Under the pieces are notes generated by a model that worked only from the letters and a program-made list of their open reading frames with translations, did no database searches and was not told the DNA's origin. A DNA stretch of 64,000 nucleotides, taken from the NCBI RefSeq assembly GCF_004293625.1, contig NZ_CP033040.1, forward strand, positions 1,550,001 to 1,614,000, in the 5' to 3' direction. Below, one piece after another: positions 26,800-35,819 of the stretch. Both the position numbers and the translations under genes were made by a program. Numbering within the stretch: the first letter of the stretch is position 1; each line of letters opens with the position of its first letter. The stretch is from Thiomicrorhabdus indica (lineage in GTDB: Bacteria; Pseudomonadota; Gammaproteobacteria; Thiomicrospirales; Thiomicrospiraceae).

Positions 26800-28227
26800 A
26801 TGAAATTTACCGAACTTGGGCTAAACGCCCAAATCTTAAAAGCAGTCGAAAACACCGGCTATACCACTCCAACACCCATTCAAGCTCAGGCAATCCCAGC
26901 GATTTTAGAGGGTAGAGATGTCATGGCAGCGGCACAAACCGGAACAGGAAAAACCGCCGGATTTACGCTACCGATTTTAGAAAGACTTTCTCAAGGCACC
27001 AAAGCCAAAGGTAATCAAGCCAGAGCACTCATCCTGACACCAACCAGAGAACTTGCCTTGCAAGTCAGCGAAAGTGTTGAAACCTATGGAAAGGAATTAC
27101 CCTTAACCTCAAGTGTGGTTTTTGGTGGCGTGAAAATCAATCCACAAATGCAGCGCTTACGTAAAGGGGTCGATATTTTAGTGGCCACGCCCGGCCGTTT
27201 ACTGGATTTATATCAACAGAACGCAGTGAAATTTGATGACCTTGAAGTGTTAGTGTTGGATGAAGCAGATCGAATGTTGGACATGGGGTTTATTCGTGAT
27301 ATCAAAAAAATTCTTCAACTACTTCCCAAAAATCGTCAAAACCTATTATTTTCAGCCACTTTTTCACCAGAAATTCGTGAACTGGCAAAAGGTTTAGTCC
27401 ACCGGCCGGTAGAGATTTCAGTCACCCCTGAAAACTCGACTGCCGAAACGGTTAAACAAAAAATTTATCCCGTAGATAAGGCCCAAAAAACCAAGCTACT
27501 GATTAAACTCATCCAAGACAATGCTTGGTTTCAGGTACTGGTTTTTACGCGTACCAAACATGGCGCAAACCGTTTAGCCACTCAAATGGAAAAACACAAA
27601 ATTCGTGCTGCAGCGATTCATGGCAACAAAAGCCAGAACGCCCGAATTCGCGCGCTGAATGAATTCAAAGAAAACAAAATTCAGGTGTTAGTCGCTACCG
27701 ACATTGCTGCTCGTGGGATTGATATTGATTTATTGCCGCACGTGGTGAATTTTGAACTTCCTCATGTTTCAGAAGATTATGTCCATCGAATTGGTCGTAC
27801 CGGTCGAGCCGGTGCCAACGGAGAGGCGATTTCATTAGTATGTATTGAAGAGCAAAAAGAATTACAAGGTATTGAAAATCTGATTAACCAACATTTGCCT
27901 CGTGAAATTATTAAAGGCTTTGAACCAGCACAAGAAGTCCCTCAATCACGTATTGGACTTAAAAAGAAAAAACCTAAAAAACCCAAAAAGAACAAAGTCT
28001 GGGATGAACCCTCATCAGAGCGAAAAACGGATAAACCACAAAAACAGACCAGTGGTGCGAACCGAAGTAGGAAGCAATCTGAAAATAGCCGTGGAAAATC
28101 GACCAACCCTGGTGATCATCAATCTTCACCGGCCGGTAAAGTTTCTAATAAACCGAATAATCGTCCACAAAACAAAAACCGAAGAAAATTCCCAGCGGCT
28201 AAAAAAACGAACAATACATCTAATTAA
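26800..28227 (+). CDS. rhlE: DEAD-box RNA helicase, RhlE type
   Basis: 475 residues. Core motifs: Q motif near [13 protein letters not shown], motif [10 protein letters not shown], Ia [63 protein letters not shown] and [12 protein letters not shown]. From residue 395 a Lys/Arg-rich tail ([17 protein letters not shown]) and an N/K-rich end give RNA affinity. Exact ACCGGCCGGT copies are at 27401 (read His-Arg-Pro-Val) and 28128 (Pro-Ala-Gly). The start has only a weak ribosome site. Confidence 0.95.
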   Translation: MKFTELGLNAQILKAVENTGYTTPTPIQAQAIPAILEGRDVMAAAQTGTGKTAGFTLPILERLSQGTKAKGNQARALILTPTRELALQVSESVETYGKELPLTSSVVFGGVKINPQMQRLRKGVDILVATPGRLLDLYQQNAVKFDDLEVLVLDEADRMLDMGFIRDIKKILQLLPKNRQNLLFSATFSPEIRELAKGLVHRPVEISVTPENSTAETVKQKIYPVDKAQKTKLLIKLIQDNAWFQVLVFTRTKHGANRLATQMEKHKIRAAAIHGNKSQNARIRALNEFKENKIQVLVATDIAARGIDIDLLPHVVNFELPHVSEDYVHRIGRTGRAGANGEAISLVCIEEQKELQGIENLINQHLPREIIKGFEPAQEVPQSRIGLKKKKPKKPKKNKVWDEPSSERKTDKPQKQTSGANRSRKQSENSRGKSTNPGDHQSSPAGKVSNKPNNRPQNKNRRKFPAAKKTNNTSN

Positions 28228-28240
28228 GAGGAATTTAATT

Positions 28241-28456
28241 ATGGCACTAGATCAATTACGCGAATTTATTAAAATCATGCAAGATGATCCTGAACTTAAA
28301 GCAAAAGTTTTAGCCTGTGCAACAGCGGATGATGTCGCACGTATTGGCTACAAGCTGGGTTATGAATTCTCTGGCGATGAGCTGTTACGCATGACAGGGC
28401 AAAAAGTCGGCAAAGTGACGGTTCAAAAAGTTGCAACACCTGGTGAATATAACTAA
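28241..28456 (+). CDS. Nif11-like small protein
   Basis: 71 residues, starting 13 bases after rhlE behind AAGAGGAAT. The whole chain matches the Nif11 domain layout: LREFIKIMQDDPELKAKVLA then TADDVARIGYKLGYEFSGDELL. Members of this family include leader peptides of ribosomally made peptide natural products and uncharacterised stand-alone proteins. Here there is no Gly-Gly leader cleavage motif, no modifying enzyme and no exporter nearby, and the tail (GKVTVQKVATPGEYN) is short. A stand-alone role is more likely than a precursor. Confidence 0.82.
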   Translation: MALDQLREFIKIMQDDPELKAKVLACATADDVARIGYKLGYEFSGDELLRMTGQKVGKVTVQKVATPGEYN

Positions 28457-28463
28457 CACTACT

Positions 28464-28730
28464 AGGGTCTGTTGACATTTCAGACTTGACTCTGTTGCTG
28501 CTTAAAAATGCAGCAATCGCGACGCTCAGAGCGTAGTTTGGTTATTCCAAATAAGCGATGGGCAACAAAGAGTGCGACATTTTTAAGCGCAACCCGAAGG
28601 GCTCAAGCCATTTTTGCCCCAGTCGTGTTAGAAATTCGCTCAAATAGAATGACTATTTCACGCTCTTTCTGCCTTACTGGAACGAAAAATGGTTTGAGCA
28701 GAGCTTAATTATGAATTGTCAACAGACCCT
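28464..28730. mobile_element. MITE-like non-coding element, 267 bp
   Basis: Terminal inverted repeats AGGGTCTGTTGACATTT (28464-28480) and AATTGTCAACAGACCCT (28714-28730) match at 16 of 17 positions. TA dinucleotides overlap both ends (CTAGGG on the left, CCCTAA on the right), so a TA target duplication as in Tc1/mariner or IS630 elements is possible. The interior has no convincing gene; the 67-codon open frame inside is not protein-like. It was probably mobilised in trans by an intact relative elsewhere. It separates the Nif11-like gene from the DsbA-fold gene. Confidence 0.75.
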
Positions 28731-28762
28731 AAGACAGCAAATAAACTATTAAATGTAACCAT

Positions 28763-29431
28763 ATGAATAAATTTGAAAAATTCATTTATACAAGTTTAGC
28801 CATTCTAGTTGGTTTACTCATTTATACCGTAAGCGGAATCCCTAATACAGCTGAGAATCATACTTCAGTCAAAGCCTCTAGTTCAAAAACAGGCCAATCC
28901 AGTTTTTGGGCAGCAGAACACTCGCCAGTAATAGGGAACACCAATGCTCGTGTAACACTGGTTGAATTTATTGACCCAGCTTGTGAAGCGTGTCGAGCAA
29001 TGTATCCCTATATCAAACAGATACTCAGCGAATACCCGAATGATGTCAAACTAGTCATTCGTTATGTGGATTTTCACAAAGAATCTGAACAAGCAATCCG
29101 CATTCTAGAGGCTGCGCGACAGCAAGGCTATTTTAACGAAGTTCTGGAAGTCTTAATGGCTTATCAACCGGCTTGGGCTCCGCATGGCAAACAAGGAATT
29201 GATCCTTGGACGTTATTTGAAGGCTCTAAATTGGCGATAGAAAAAGCCAAAACTGATGCGCAAAGTACGGAGATTTCTCAGATCATTCAACTCGACAAAC
29301 AAGACTTTAAGGCATCTGGCAGTCAAAAAACTCCGAGCTTTTTTGTCAATGGAAAACCTTTAACACTGATGCACCCAGATCCGCTTCTAGAAATGATAAA
29401 AAAAGAACTGGCTCCTTCTCAAACCCAATAA
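28763..29431 (+). CDS. DsbA-fold thiol oxidoreductase
   Basis: 222 residues. An N-terminal membrane anchor or signal (FIYTSLAILVGLLIYTVSG) is followed by a thioredoxin fold. The active site CEAC lies in EFIDPACEACRAMYPYIKQI and the cis-proline in SQKTPSFFVNGKPL. The CxxC dipeptide is Glu-Ala, unlike DsbA Pro-His, so its redox potential may differ. It should act in the periplasm on disulfides; oxidase versus reductase cannot be told. The next gene is a Nudix hydrolase 51 bp downstream. Confidence 0.87.
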   Translation: MNKFEKFIYTSLAILVGLLIYTVSGIPNTAENHTSVKASSSKTGQSSFWAAEHSPVIGNTNARVTLVEFIDPACEACRAMYPYIKQILSEYPNDVKLVIRYVDFHKESEQAIRILEAARQQGYFNEVLEVLMAYQPAWAPHGKQGIDPWTLFEGSKLAIEKAKTDAQSTEISQIIQLDKQDFKASGSQKTPSFFVNGKPLTLMHPDPLLEMIKKELAPSQTQ

Positions 29432-29436
29432 TCTTT

Positions 29437-29446
29437 ACCGGCCGGT
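29437..29446. repeat. ACCGGCCGGT palindrome, dsbA-nudix gap
   Basis: Exact copy (12-base palindrome TACCGGCCGGTA) in the 51-bp gap, 5 bases after the oxidoreductase stop. It is the last copy before a 13.8-kb stretch with none. Confidence 0.6.
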
Positions 29447-29482
29447 AACGTTTATTTTTATAAAAAATAGAGAAAAAAATCT

Positions 29483-29911
29483 ATGGCAAACCAACCTGAT
29501 TGGCTACAACAGCGCTCTGCCGCCATTCCACTGATTATCGATAATGATGGAATCAAAGTTGTTTTGATCACCACTAAACCCAAAAAGAACGATAATTGGA
29601 TTTTTCCAAAAGGTCAGGTGGAATTAAATATGACCGCATTTGACTCTGCTGCCAAAGAAGCTTTCGAGGAAGCAGGTGTAATAGGACAAATTAATCCTGT
29701 GCAGTTCGATGAATACCAGCACAAAAAATGGGGTGGAAATATGTCAGTCAAAGTTTACACCCTAGAAGTGAGTCAAATTCTCGACCAGTGGCCTGAAATG
29801 CGTGATCGCCATCGCCAAATTGTCTCATTGGAAAACGCAATTGATTTAGTTCAATCCGTTCAGAAAAACACCCTGATTAAGTTGAAACAGAAACACTTCA
29901 ACACAATCTAG
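29483..29911 (+). CDS. Nudix hydrolase
   Basis: 142 residues. The Nudix box is degenerate at its start (GQVELNMTAFDSAAKEAFEE then AGV): the Glu at position 7 is Met and the usual Arg is Lys, but the catalytic EE-x-G core is intact. The preceding WIFPKGQVE and following KWGGNMSVKVYTLEV fit the diphosphoinositol-polyphosphate-type subgroup. Substrate unknown. Preceded by an AAAAAATAGAG ribosome region. Confidence 0.85.
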   Translation: MANQPDWLQQRSAAIPLIIDNDGIKVVLITTKPKKNDNWIFPKGQVELNMTAFDSAAKEAFEEAGVIGQINPVQFDEYQHKKWGGNMSVKVYTLEVSQILDQWPEMRDRHRQIVSLENAIDLVQSVQKNTLIKLKQKHFNTI

Positions 29912-30069
29912 ACTTTAAATAGACGACAACCAATATCCTCAACTAAAAGTCGTGAATACTTTTTCTGTTTGCATAAGCTCGTTGCAAATTAATTAACGGT
30001 AAATGAGCTATTTGCTATATTCTTTACTGGTAGAAACCTATAAAAGTGAATAACAGGTAGCTTATTAGC

Positions 30070-31077
30070 ATGCTCCAAACCTTTAAATTTAAACTAATTA
30101 AATTTTGGAATCGTGTTTTGCATCGCCTAATGATTAGCGATCAACGCGCTACAGCCAACTTAGCGATTGCACAGCCGTCCTATGATGAGCTATCTTCAAC
30201 CTTAAGTGCTATTCCAGATTTGATGTTTGAGCTAGATGAAGAAGGACTTCACTGGGATGCAAGGGTTTTACGTCCAGAGCTACTTGTCGCACCCGAAGAG
30301 CAATTGTTAGGTCGAACCGTTACTGAGGTTTTACCTCCAGAAGCAGCTCAGATAGTCATGAGAGCACTCAAAGATGCTAAACAAAATGGTTATTCTCATG
30401 GTAAACATATTCTTTTACCAACCCCTCTTGGCAAACTCTGGTTTGAAATCTCTATTGCTCGCAAAGAAACCACAAATGATGAAACGGCTAAACCAAAAGG
30501 CACTCGGTTTATTGTTTTGTCGCGAGATATCAATGAACGTAAGCTTGCACTTTTAGAAGCAGAAAAACTTGCTTATCACGATCAACTGACTAATCTTCCA
30601 AACCGCTACGCTATCAAAAATAATTTAGTACAGAAAATCGCTGCACAACAAGCAGAAGCACATTACTTCGCCATTTTGTTTCTAGATTTGGATAAGTTCA
30701 AAGAAGTGAATGATCAAAAAGGCCACCACACCGGAGACCAATTATTAAAATCTGTCGCCCAACGCCTAAATACTGTAGTTCGTGAAGAGGATATGCTAAT
30801 TCGCTGGGGTGGTGATGAATTTATTATTCTGATAAATGGATTATCAGCCAACCAATATGAAGCACACCAACAAACAAAAGCGACCTGTAAACAGATTGTT
30901 GATGAGGTAAATAAACCTTACAACATTGGAAAGGACGAATTTCTCTGCAGGTTAAGCATTGGTGTACAACTGTTTAATGACCCCGAAACAGATGTTGAAA
31001 AAATTATTCAACAAGCTGACGCGGCCATGTATTTAGCTAAAAAATCCAATAAACCCTTCGAGTTTTACCATATCTAA
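30070..31077 (+). CDS. PAS-GGDEF diguanylate cyclase
   Basis: 335 residues, no membrane helix. An N-terminal PAS-like domain (SSTLSAIPDLMFELDEEGLH near 46-160) is followed by GGDEF near 165-335: DLDKFKEVNDQKGHHTGDQL and the active loop IRWGGDEFIIL. REED before the loop is a candidate RxxD inhibitory site. It should make c-di-GMP in the cytoplasm in response to a PAS signal. First of two cyclases in tandem, 338 bp apart; no phosphodiesterase (EAL/HD-GYP) is nearby. Confidence 0.92.
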   Translation: MLQTFKFKLIKFWNRVLHRLMISDQRATANLAIAQPSYDELSSTLSAIPDLMFELDEEGLHWDARVLRPELLVAPEEQLLGRTVTEVLPPEAAQIVMRALKDAKQNGYSHGKHILLPTPLGKLWFEISIARKETTNDETAKPKGTRFIVLSRDINERKLALLEAEKLAYHDQLTNLPNRYAIKNNLVQKIAAQQAEAHYFAILFLDLDKFKEVNDQKGHHTGDQLLKSVAQRLNTVVREEDMLIRWGGDEFIILINGLSANQYEAHQQTKATCKQIVDEVNKPYNIGKDEFLCRLSIGVQLFNDPETDVEKIIQQADAAMYLAKKSNKPFEFYHI

Positions 31078-31415
31078 CTGGGTGCACTCTGTCACTTATT
31101 TGCTGTCATAGCAATCCTACAAAACACGACTTTCCCCTGGGATAAATACAGCGACCTTAAAGGTTTTTAAGGAACAATGATTGCCTCTAAAAATCCATCT
31201 AGTTTTTTACGCACACACTAAAGTGGCATAAATCACACACAAAACACATTCAAAGAATGATTCAAAAAAATGATTCTATGAAAAAGAAATATAATTCTTG
31301 ACTCACCATAGCTTTATGAGATTAATTAACTGTGTAATAAGATGGTCTCTTTTTAGATTCATGGTTGAAGTTTTTTGTGTTTGAGTGTGATTAGTCGTGG
31401 TAACAAGGAAGTAAT
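31078..31415. other. 338-bp AT-rich intergenic region between two cyclases
   Basis: No gene found. It holds TTGACT followed 17 bases later by ATTAAT, which could be a weak promoter for the second cyclase. I saw no riboswitch-like fold or palindrome copy. Confidence 0.5.
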
Positions 31416-32378
31416 ATGGAATCCCAAAATGAGGTTTTAATCGAGGCATTACAACAAAAGATTTCTGATCTGCAACGTGAAAATTCTGAATTAAAACAAC
31501 ATCAAATCGATATCCAAAAAGCAAAAGAGCTTTATATTGGCATCCTTGAAGACTTTCCAGCTCTTATTTGGCGAGCGAACACTGACAAACTCTGTGACTA
31601 CTTTAATTCAACGTGGCTAGCATTTACCGGAAGAACCATGGAGCAGGAATATGGTTTTGGTTGGTTAGAAGGTGTTCATCCCGACGATCTAGATCGATGC
31701 ATTGAAATTTACACTACTCATTTTGATAAACGAAAGTCATTTTCGATGGAATACCGCCTGAAAAATCACTCAGGAGAATACCGATGGATATTGGATATCG
31801 GCCGACCTTATTACGATTTGGATGAAACCTTTCTCGGCTATATCGGCTCATGTTATGACGTCACAGACCAAAAACAGAATGAAAAACGACTTGAAATGCT
31901 TGCCACAACCGACACTTTGACACAACTCAATAACCGATTTCAATTAGATAACATTTTAGACGCGGAAATTGCAAGAGCCAACCGCTACCAGAACGAACTA
32001 TCTATTATTCTGTGTGATATTGACAATTTTAAATCCGTAAATGATAGCTATGGGCACATCATAGGTGATGAAGTGATTGTTCATATTGCCACAATGCTTA
32101 AAAACAATACACGTTTATTCGACACAGTTGGGCGCTGGGGGGGAGAAGAATTCTTGATCATTTGCCCTGAAACAGACTCTGCATCTGCCGGCCAAATTGC
32201 AGAAAAGTTACGAAAACTTATTGAACAAAGTCCTCCGAAAAATACCGAGATAAAAACCTGTAGCTTTGGTGTTACATCACTTAATAAAAATGACACTCCC
32301 ATTAAATTATTGCAAAGAGTCGATCAAGCTTTATATCTGGCAAAAAATAACGGTAAAAATCAAACAAATGTGATCTAA
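31416..32378 (+). CDS. PAS-GGDEF diguanylate cyclase with coiled-coil start
   Basis: 320 residues. The N-terminal 30 residues are a predicted coiled coil (EALQQKISDLQRENSELKQH). A PAS domain with C-terminal PAC segment follows: EDFPALIWRANTDKLCDYFN, then GWLEGVHPDDLDRC and IGSCYDVTDQKQNEKR. GGDEF is near 160-320 with DIDNFKSVNDSYGHIIGDEV and the active loop GRWGGEEFLI; RLFD before it is an RxxD site. No membrane helix. The AAGGAAGTA ribosome site supports the ATG. It pairs with the preceding cyclase. Confidence 0.92.
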   Translation: MESQNEVLIEALQQKISDLQRENSELKQHQIDIQKAKELYIGILEDFPALIWRANTDKLCDYFNSTWLAFTGRTMEQEYGFGWLEGVHPDDLDRCIEIYTTHFDKRKSFSMEYRLKNHSGEYRWILDIGRPYYDLDETFLGYIGSCYDVTDQKQNEKRLEMLATTDTLTQLNNRFQLDNILDAEIARANRYQNELSIILCDIDNFKSVNDSYGHIIGDEVIVHIATMLKNNTRLFDTVGRWGGEEFLIICPETDSASAGQIAEKLRKLIEQSPPKNTEIKTCSFGVTSLNKNDTPIKLLQRVDQALYLAKNNGKNQTNVI

Positions 32379-32597
32379 CTCATTAATTGTTACCTTTCCA
32401 CTAAACAAACACTATCTACTGAAGAACGCTTACAGAATTTATTGCTTGAAATCAGGCGCATGCCCATATATTCCCATAAATACTCCTCATTATTAAAACG
32501 AATAAATATCTGATAAAAGCAAGCTTGGAAGCCGAAAAGATAGAGAAAAGGTGTAAAAAAGAGAAATAATGAGAATGAGTGGTAAGTGATCAATAAT

Positions 32598-32626
32598 GAC
32601 TGCCAACCCAAAGAGAGTAGGCAGTC
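32598..32626 (-). terminator. Hairpin after the rhodanese lipoprotein gene
   Basis: GACTGCC and GGCAGTC enclose a 15-base loop, about 12 bases beyond the stop on the minus strand. No long T tract follows. Confidence 0.6.
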
Positions 32627-32637
32627 AAATTGTCCTA

Positions 32638-34023
32638 TTATTGCTTATAGGCCTTATCTTCTTCAACAATAGCATTAGTTGAAGCAGCATCTGCATTCAA
32701 CCCATTGATTTGTTGAACATTCAGGTAGTCCGGGTTGTAGGTGATTGATTCTGAATAATCGGTAACATCAGTGCGCCACTGATTATCAAATGCCAACATC
32801 TGATTACCGTTTTTATCGAGCGCATCAGCCATCTTGCCCCACTGAGTCCAGCTGCCGTCATAAACGGCGGTTGGGTAGCCCAGAATAGCCATTTGCACAA
32901 AAGCATTGGCTGAAGCACGAGTGGCTGTTCGACAGTAAGGGTACAAAGTATCCCCCTCTTGATAGCCGGCGTCTATATAGAGCTGCTCCAAATCTGCCAA
33001 GTTTTTATAAGTGTGAGAAGCATCTTTGCTATCGACAATACCATCTCCATTCACATCCACTGTCTGGTCATTTGTATTGAAAAGAGTTGTCCATTCAATA
33101 CGAGCAGCCCCTTTAATATGTCCTTCAAAGGCCGTATAACACTGGCTTACTCCGTCTGCACCACAAGTCTTTTCTTCGGCTTTAGATTTTTTAAGTGCCA
33201 CAATACCATTGTATTCATCTTCACTACGCGCATCCACAATAAACCCTGGCTGCTCTCCGCTAGCAACGGTCATGATATCTCCCATAGTGGCATTAATTAC
33301 CGTGGCATCATATGGAATATCTTTGACCGAAGTCGTTCCATTACCCGGAGGAGTCGACGCATTAGCAACAAAAATGTCCGATAATGCATTGACGCTGGCA
33401 TTATTATTTGGATGCAGCTGATGGGTCGCCGACCCATCCATAATAGCAATATGTTCAGGTGTCACCCCCCAGTAGGTCATCGTCAACCATAAACGAGTAG
33501 CACTTAAATTTGTTCCGCCACCATCACCAGAGACAATTAGAATCATATCCTCATTTGGATTAACCCCTAGAGTCGCCAGAATTCCATCCATAGTTTCACC
33601 GTCCGGCAAAGAGGAAGGCAAGTTAGACACGCCATCATTGCGAGTGTTAGAAAAAGTCGGAGTGCTACAGCAGTCCAAATAGTCGATCGTAAAAACATTT
33701 TCATCGTCATGCTTGATGAAGTTGAATTCATCCTCAGCTCCCGCTGAGTTCAACTGCAAAACAAACAGTCGGCCCTGTATGTTTTCCGGGCGACTTTGCT
33801 CCCAGTTATTGACCCAATCATATACGGTATTAGCACTGACCAAACCACTTTGGTTCTGGTTAATGTCGTTCGCACTTCGAGAAGTTAGACTGCTCAGAGT
33901 GCGTGTTTCAATAGTGGTTTCTACTGGGTTAAGATTAGAATCTGAATCACTATTACAGCCAGTTAAAAACAAACCAGTTGTAATCATAGATGCCATTAAG
34001 ATCTTATTGGTTTTCATTTTCAT
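32638..34023 (-). CDS. Periplasmic lipoprotein with rhodanese-like domains
   Basis: 461 residues. The signal MASMITTGLFLTGC carries a lipobox with the Cys of TGCNSDSDSN as the anchor. Two rhodanese-like parts can be seen: an early one near residues 85-220 (WVNNWEQSRPENIQGRLFVL) and a C-terminal one with FIVDARSEDEYNG and the active-site cysteine in LYPYCRTATRASAN. Between them lie a Ca-binding-type loop VDVNGDGIVDSKDASH (dockerin-like) and a cysteine pair (CGADGVSQC). The arrangement resembles thiosulfate sulfurtransferase-like secreted proteins. It would handle sulfur compounds or cyanide in the periplasm. It diverges from the SMP-30-like gene. Confidence 0.85.
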   Translation of the reverse strand: MKMKTNKILMASMITTGLFLTGCNSDSDSNLNPVETTIETRTLSSLTSRSANDINQNQSGLVSANTVYDWVNNWEQSRPENIQGRLFVLQLNSAGAEDEFNFIKHDDENVFTIDYLDCCSTPTFSNTRNDGVSNLPSSLPDGETMDGILATLGVNPNEDMILIVSGDGGGTNLSATRLWLTMTYWGVTPEHIAIMDGSATHQLHPNNNASVNALSDIFVANASTPPGNGTTSVKDIPYDATVINATMGDIMTVASGEQPGFIVDARSEDEYNGIVALKKSKAEEKTCGADGVSQCYTAFEGHIKGAARIEWTTLFNTNDQTVDVNGDGIVDSKDASHTYKNLADLEQLYIDAGYQEGDTLYPYCRTATRASANAFVQMAILGYPTAVYDGSWTQWGKMADALDKNGNQMLAFDNQWRTDVTDYSESITYNPDYLNVQQINGLNADAASTNAIVEEDKAYKQ

Positions 34024-34768
34024 TAAATGAGTACTCCTCTATCTATATTTTTACCGAGGGTTTAAGCGAGCTAATAGGGTTGATCAAAATGAAAACGACT
34101 CAAATCGTTAAACACTCAACAGCTCGGAGTCTTTCGACATTTAACTGTCGCTGTTTTTATTTTCGGGGTTTTCTTAGAAACCTCTTATTCTTACTCAAAG
34201 GACTTACCCTATACATGCCAAGAGCCTTTGAGATCAAGCCACTATCCTGACCCAATCAAATGGATACAACTTAACCCTCTGTAATTAACGAGAGCTGCAT
34301 TAAGCAAACTATCATTAACCATAGTAATAACTATCTACATTAGTATCAATATCAACTATCACAAAAAAAATTACTGGGTTAATAAATTCAGAGTATCAAA
34401 ACTATTTCACATCTATATTATTGATATAACTTCTCTTAGGAAAAAAGGCCAAGGTATTTATTAATCAGGAAATGAAGTCTAGCAAGCTGGCACCGAACTA
34501 TATATTATAGGTCCAGATACTCTATGCACTAGATGATCAAGGCTATATAGACTCTCCGTCTACGGACCAATAAATAATGATTTAAATACACCATAATCAG
34601 AGTTAAATTTAATACGTAAAAGCATTGATATTTAGGTTAATTGTGAATAAATACTTCAATATAATGAGGTATTTTCTATAACTATAATCAATAAAAATCA
34701 CGCTAAAATAAACAAGTAAAAAGCTGTTTCCAGCACCCTCACGAGCATTCATCTTTCAGGAGTTGATT
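34024..34768. other. 745-bp AT-rich divergent intergenic region
   Basis: Separates two divergent genes for secreted proteins. I find no credible gene; short open frames in it do not look like proteins. A possible promoter for the SMP-30-like gene is listed separately. No copy of the ACCGGCCGGT repeat occurs here. Confidence 0.5.
34637..34665 (+). promoter_or_regulatory. Putative promoter of the SMP-30-like gene
   Basis: TTAATT at 34637-34642 and a consensus TATAAT at 34660-34665 are 17 bases apart, about 105 bases before the start codon. The -35 is weak. Confidence 0.35.
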
Positions 34769-35659
34769 ATGAAATCTACCCAAAGCATTAAAACGTTATT
34801 CTTGGCATCACTGACCGCATTGTGGTCTGCAACCACTACCGCTAGTCCAGAAAGCACCAAAATCATGATCAGCGATGTCGGTTTTGCAACGCCAGAATCG
34901 GTCGAATATTATGCCGATCAGGATGTTTATTTAGTCACCAATATTAACGGCAGTCCATTCGATGCGGATGACAACGGTTTTATCTCCAAACTGAGCCCTG
35001 ACGGTAAAGTAATTGACCTCAAATGGATTGATGGCGCAAATGAAAAAGTTGAATTACATGCTCCCAAAGGCATGACGATTATCGGTAATAAACTCTTTGT
35101 GGCCGACATCACGCAAATACAAGTATTTGAACTACCAAGCGGAAAACAGCTTTCTTCCATTGACGTAAAAGGCAGCAGTTTTCTAAATGGTATTACGGCC
35201 GGTGAGAATAATACCGTCTATGTAACCGATACCGGTATGAAACCGGGATTTGAAGCTTCCGGCACCGATGCCATCTATAAAGTGTCAACAAACGGCAAAG
35301 TGGCAACCATTCTAAAAGACCCTAACATGGGAAGACCAAACGGGATTCTGTATGACAATGGCGACATTTACGTGGTGTTTTTCACCAGCGCAAAAATGAT
35401 CAAAATGAATGACAAAGGCGAAGTCACAGAAATGCCTGAACCCTACGGAGCACGATTAGATGGTTTAGTAAAGCTGAAAGATGGTAGCCTTGCGATGTCT
35501 AGCTGGGAGAGCTCATCAATTGATGTCTATAAAAATGGCGAATACGAAACTATTGCCGAATTCCTAAACTCCCCTGCTGACATGGATGTAGACACCAAAC
35601 GTAACCGACTATTGATTCCGCTATTTAATGAAGATAAGGTATTGATTTTGCCATTGTAG
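34769..35659 (+). CDS. Secreted SMP-30/gluconolactonase-like propeller protein
   Basis: 296 residues. ATG at 34769 (AGGAG site). The signal peptide (KTLFLASLTALWSATTTA) targets the periplasm. The remainder reads as a propeller with NHL/SMP-30-like blades: VEYYADQDVYLVTNINGSPF, HAPKGMTIIGNKLFVADITQ, GITAGENNTVYVTDTGMKPG, GRPNGILYDNGDIYVVFF and SPADMDVDTKRNRLLIPLFN. Asp/Asn-rich loops fit metal binding, but I cannot name a substrate. A hairpin follows the gene. Two decayed copies of its 3' part lie at 38228 and 46281. Confidence 0.85.
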   Translation: MKSTQSIKTLFLASLTALWSATTTASPESTKIMISDVGFATPESVEYYADQDVYLVTNINGSPFDADDNGFISKLSPDGKVIDLKWIDGANEKVELHAPKGMTIIGNKLFVADITQIQVFELPSGKQLSSIDVKGSSFLNGITAGENNTVYVTDTGMKPGFEASGTDAIYKVSTNGKVATILKDPNMGRPNGILYDNGDIYVVFFTSAKMIKMNDKGEVTEMPEPYGARLDGLVKLKDGSLAMSSWESSSIDVYKNGEYETIAEFLNSPADMDVDTKRNRLLIPLFNEDKVLILPL

Positions 35660-35706
35660 TAAAGTGAAATCAAAGACCCCGTTTATGGAAGCCTTGCCTA
35701 TAAAAC

Positions 35707-35730
35707 AACCCGTATTTATCAATGCGGGTT
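35707..35730 (+). terminator. Hairpin after the SMP-30-like gene
   Basis: AACCCGTATT pairs with AATGCGGGTT (10 pairs, one wobble) around a 4-base loop, 48 bases after the stop codon. A second small stem CTCACA/TGTGAG follows. Confidence 0.6.
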
Positions 35731-35819
35731 CTCACATTTAAATGCTGTGAGAAATTCCAAGTCAGACTCCACATAACAATTTTTTTTATAGAAATTTTTT
35801 TTAAGAAACTTCAATTTAC

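Noticed and set aside
28508-28708. 67-codon open frame inside the MITE
   Set aside because: It lies within a non-coding element with terminal repeats, and has no family-like features.
31078-31415. Possible c-di-GMP riboswitch ahead of the second cyclase
   Set aside because: No conserved riboswitch core or suitable stems could be seen.
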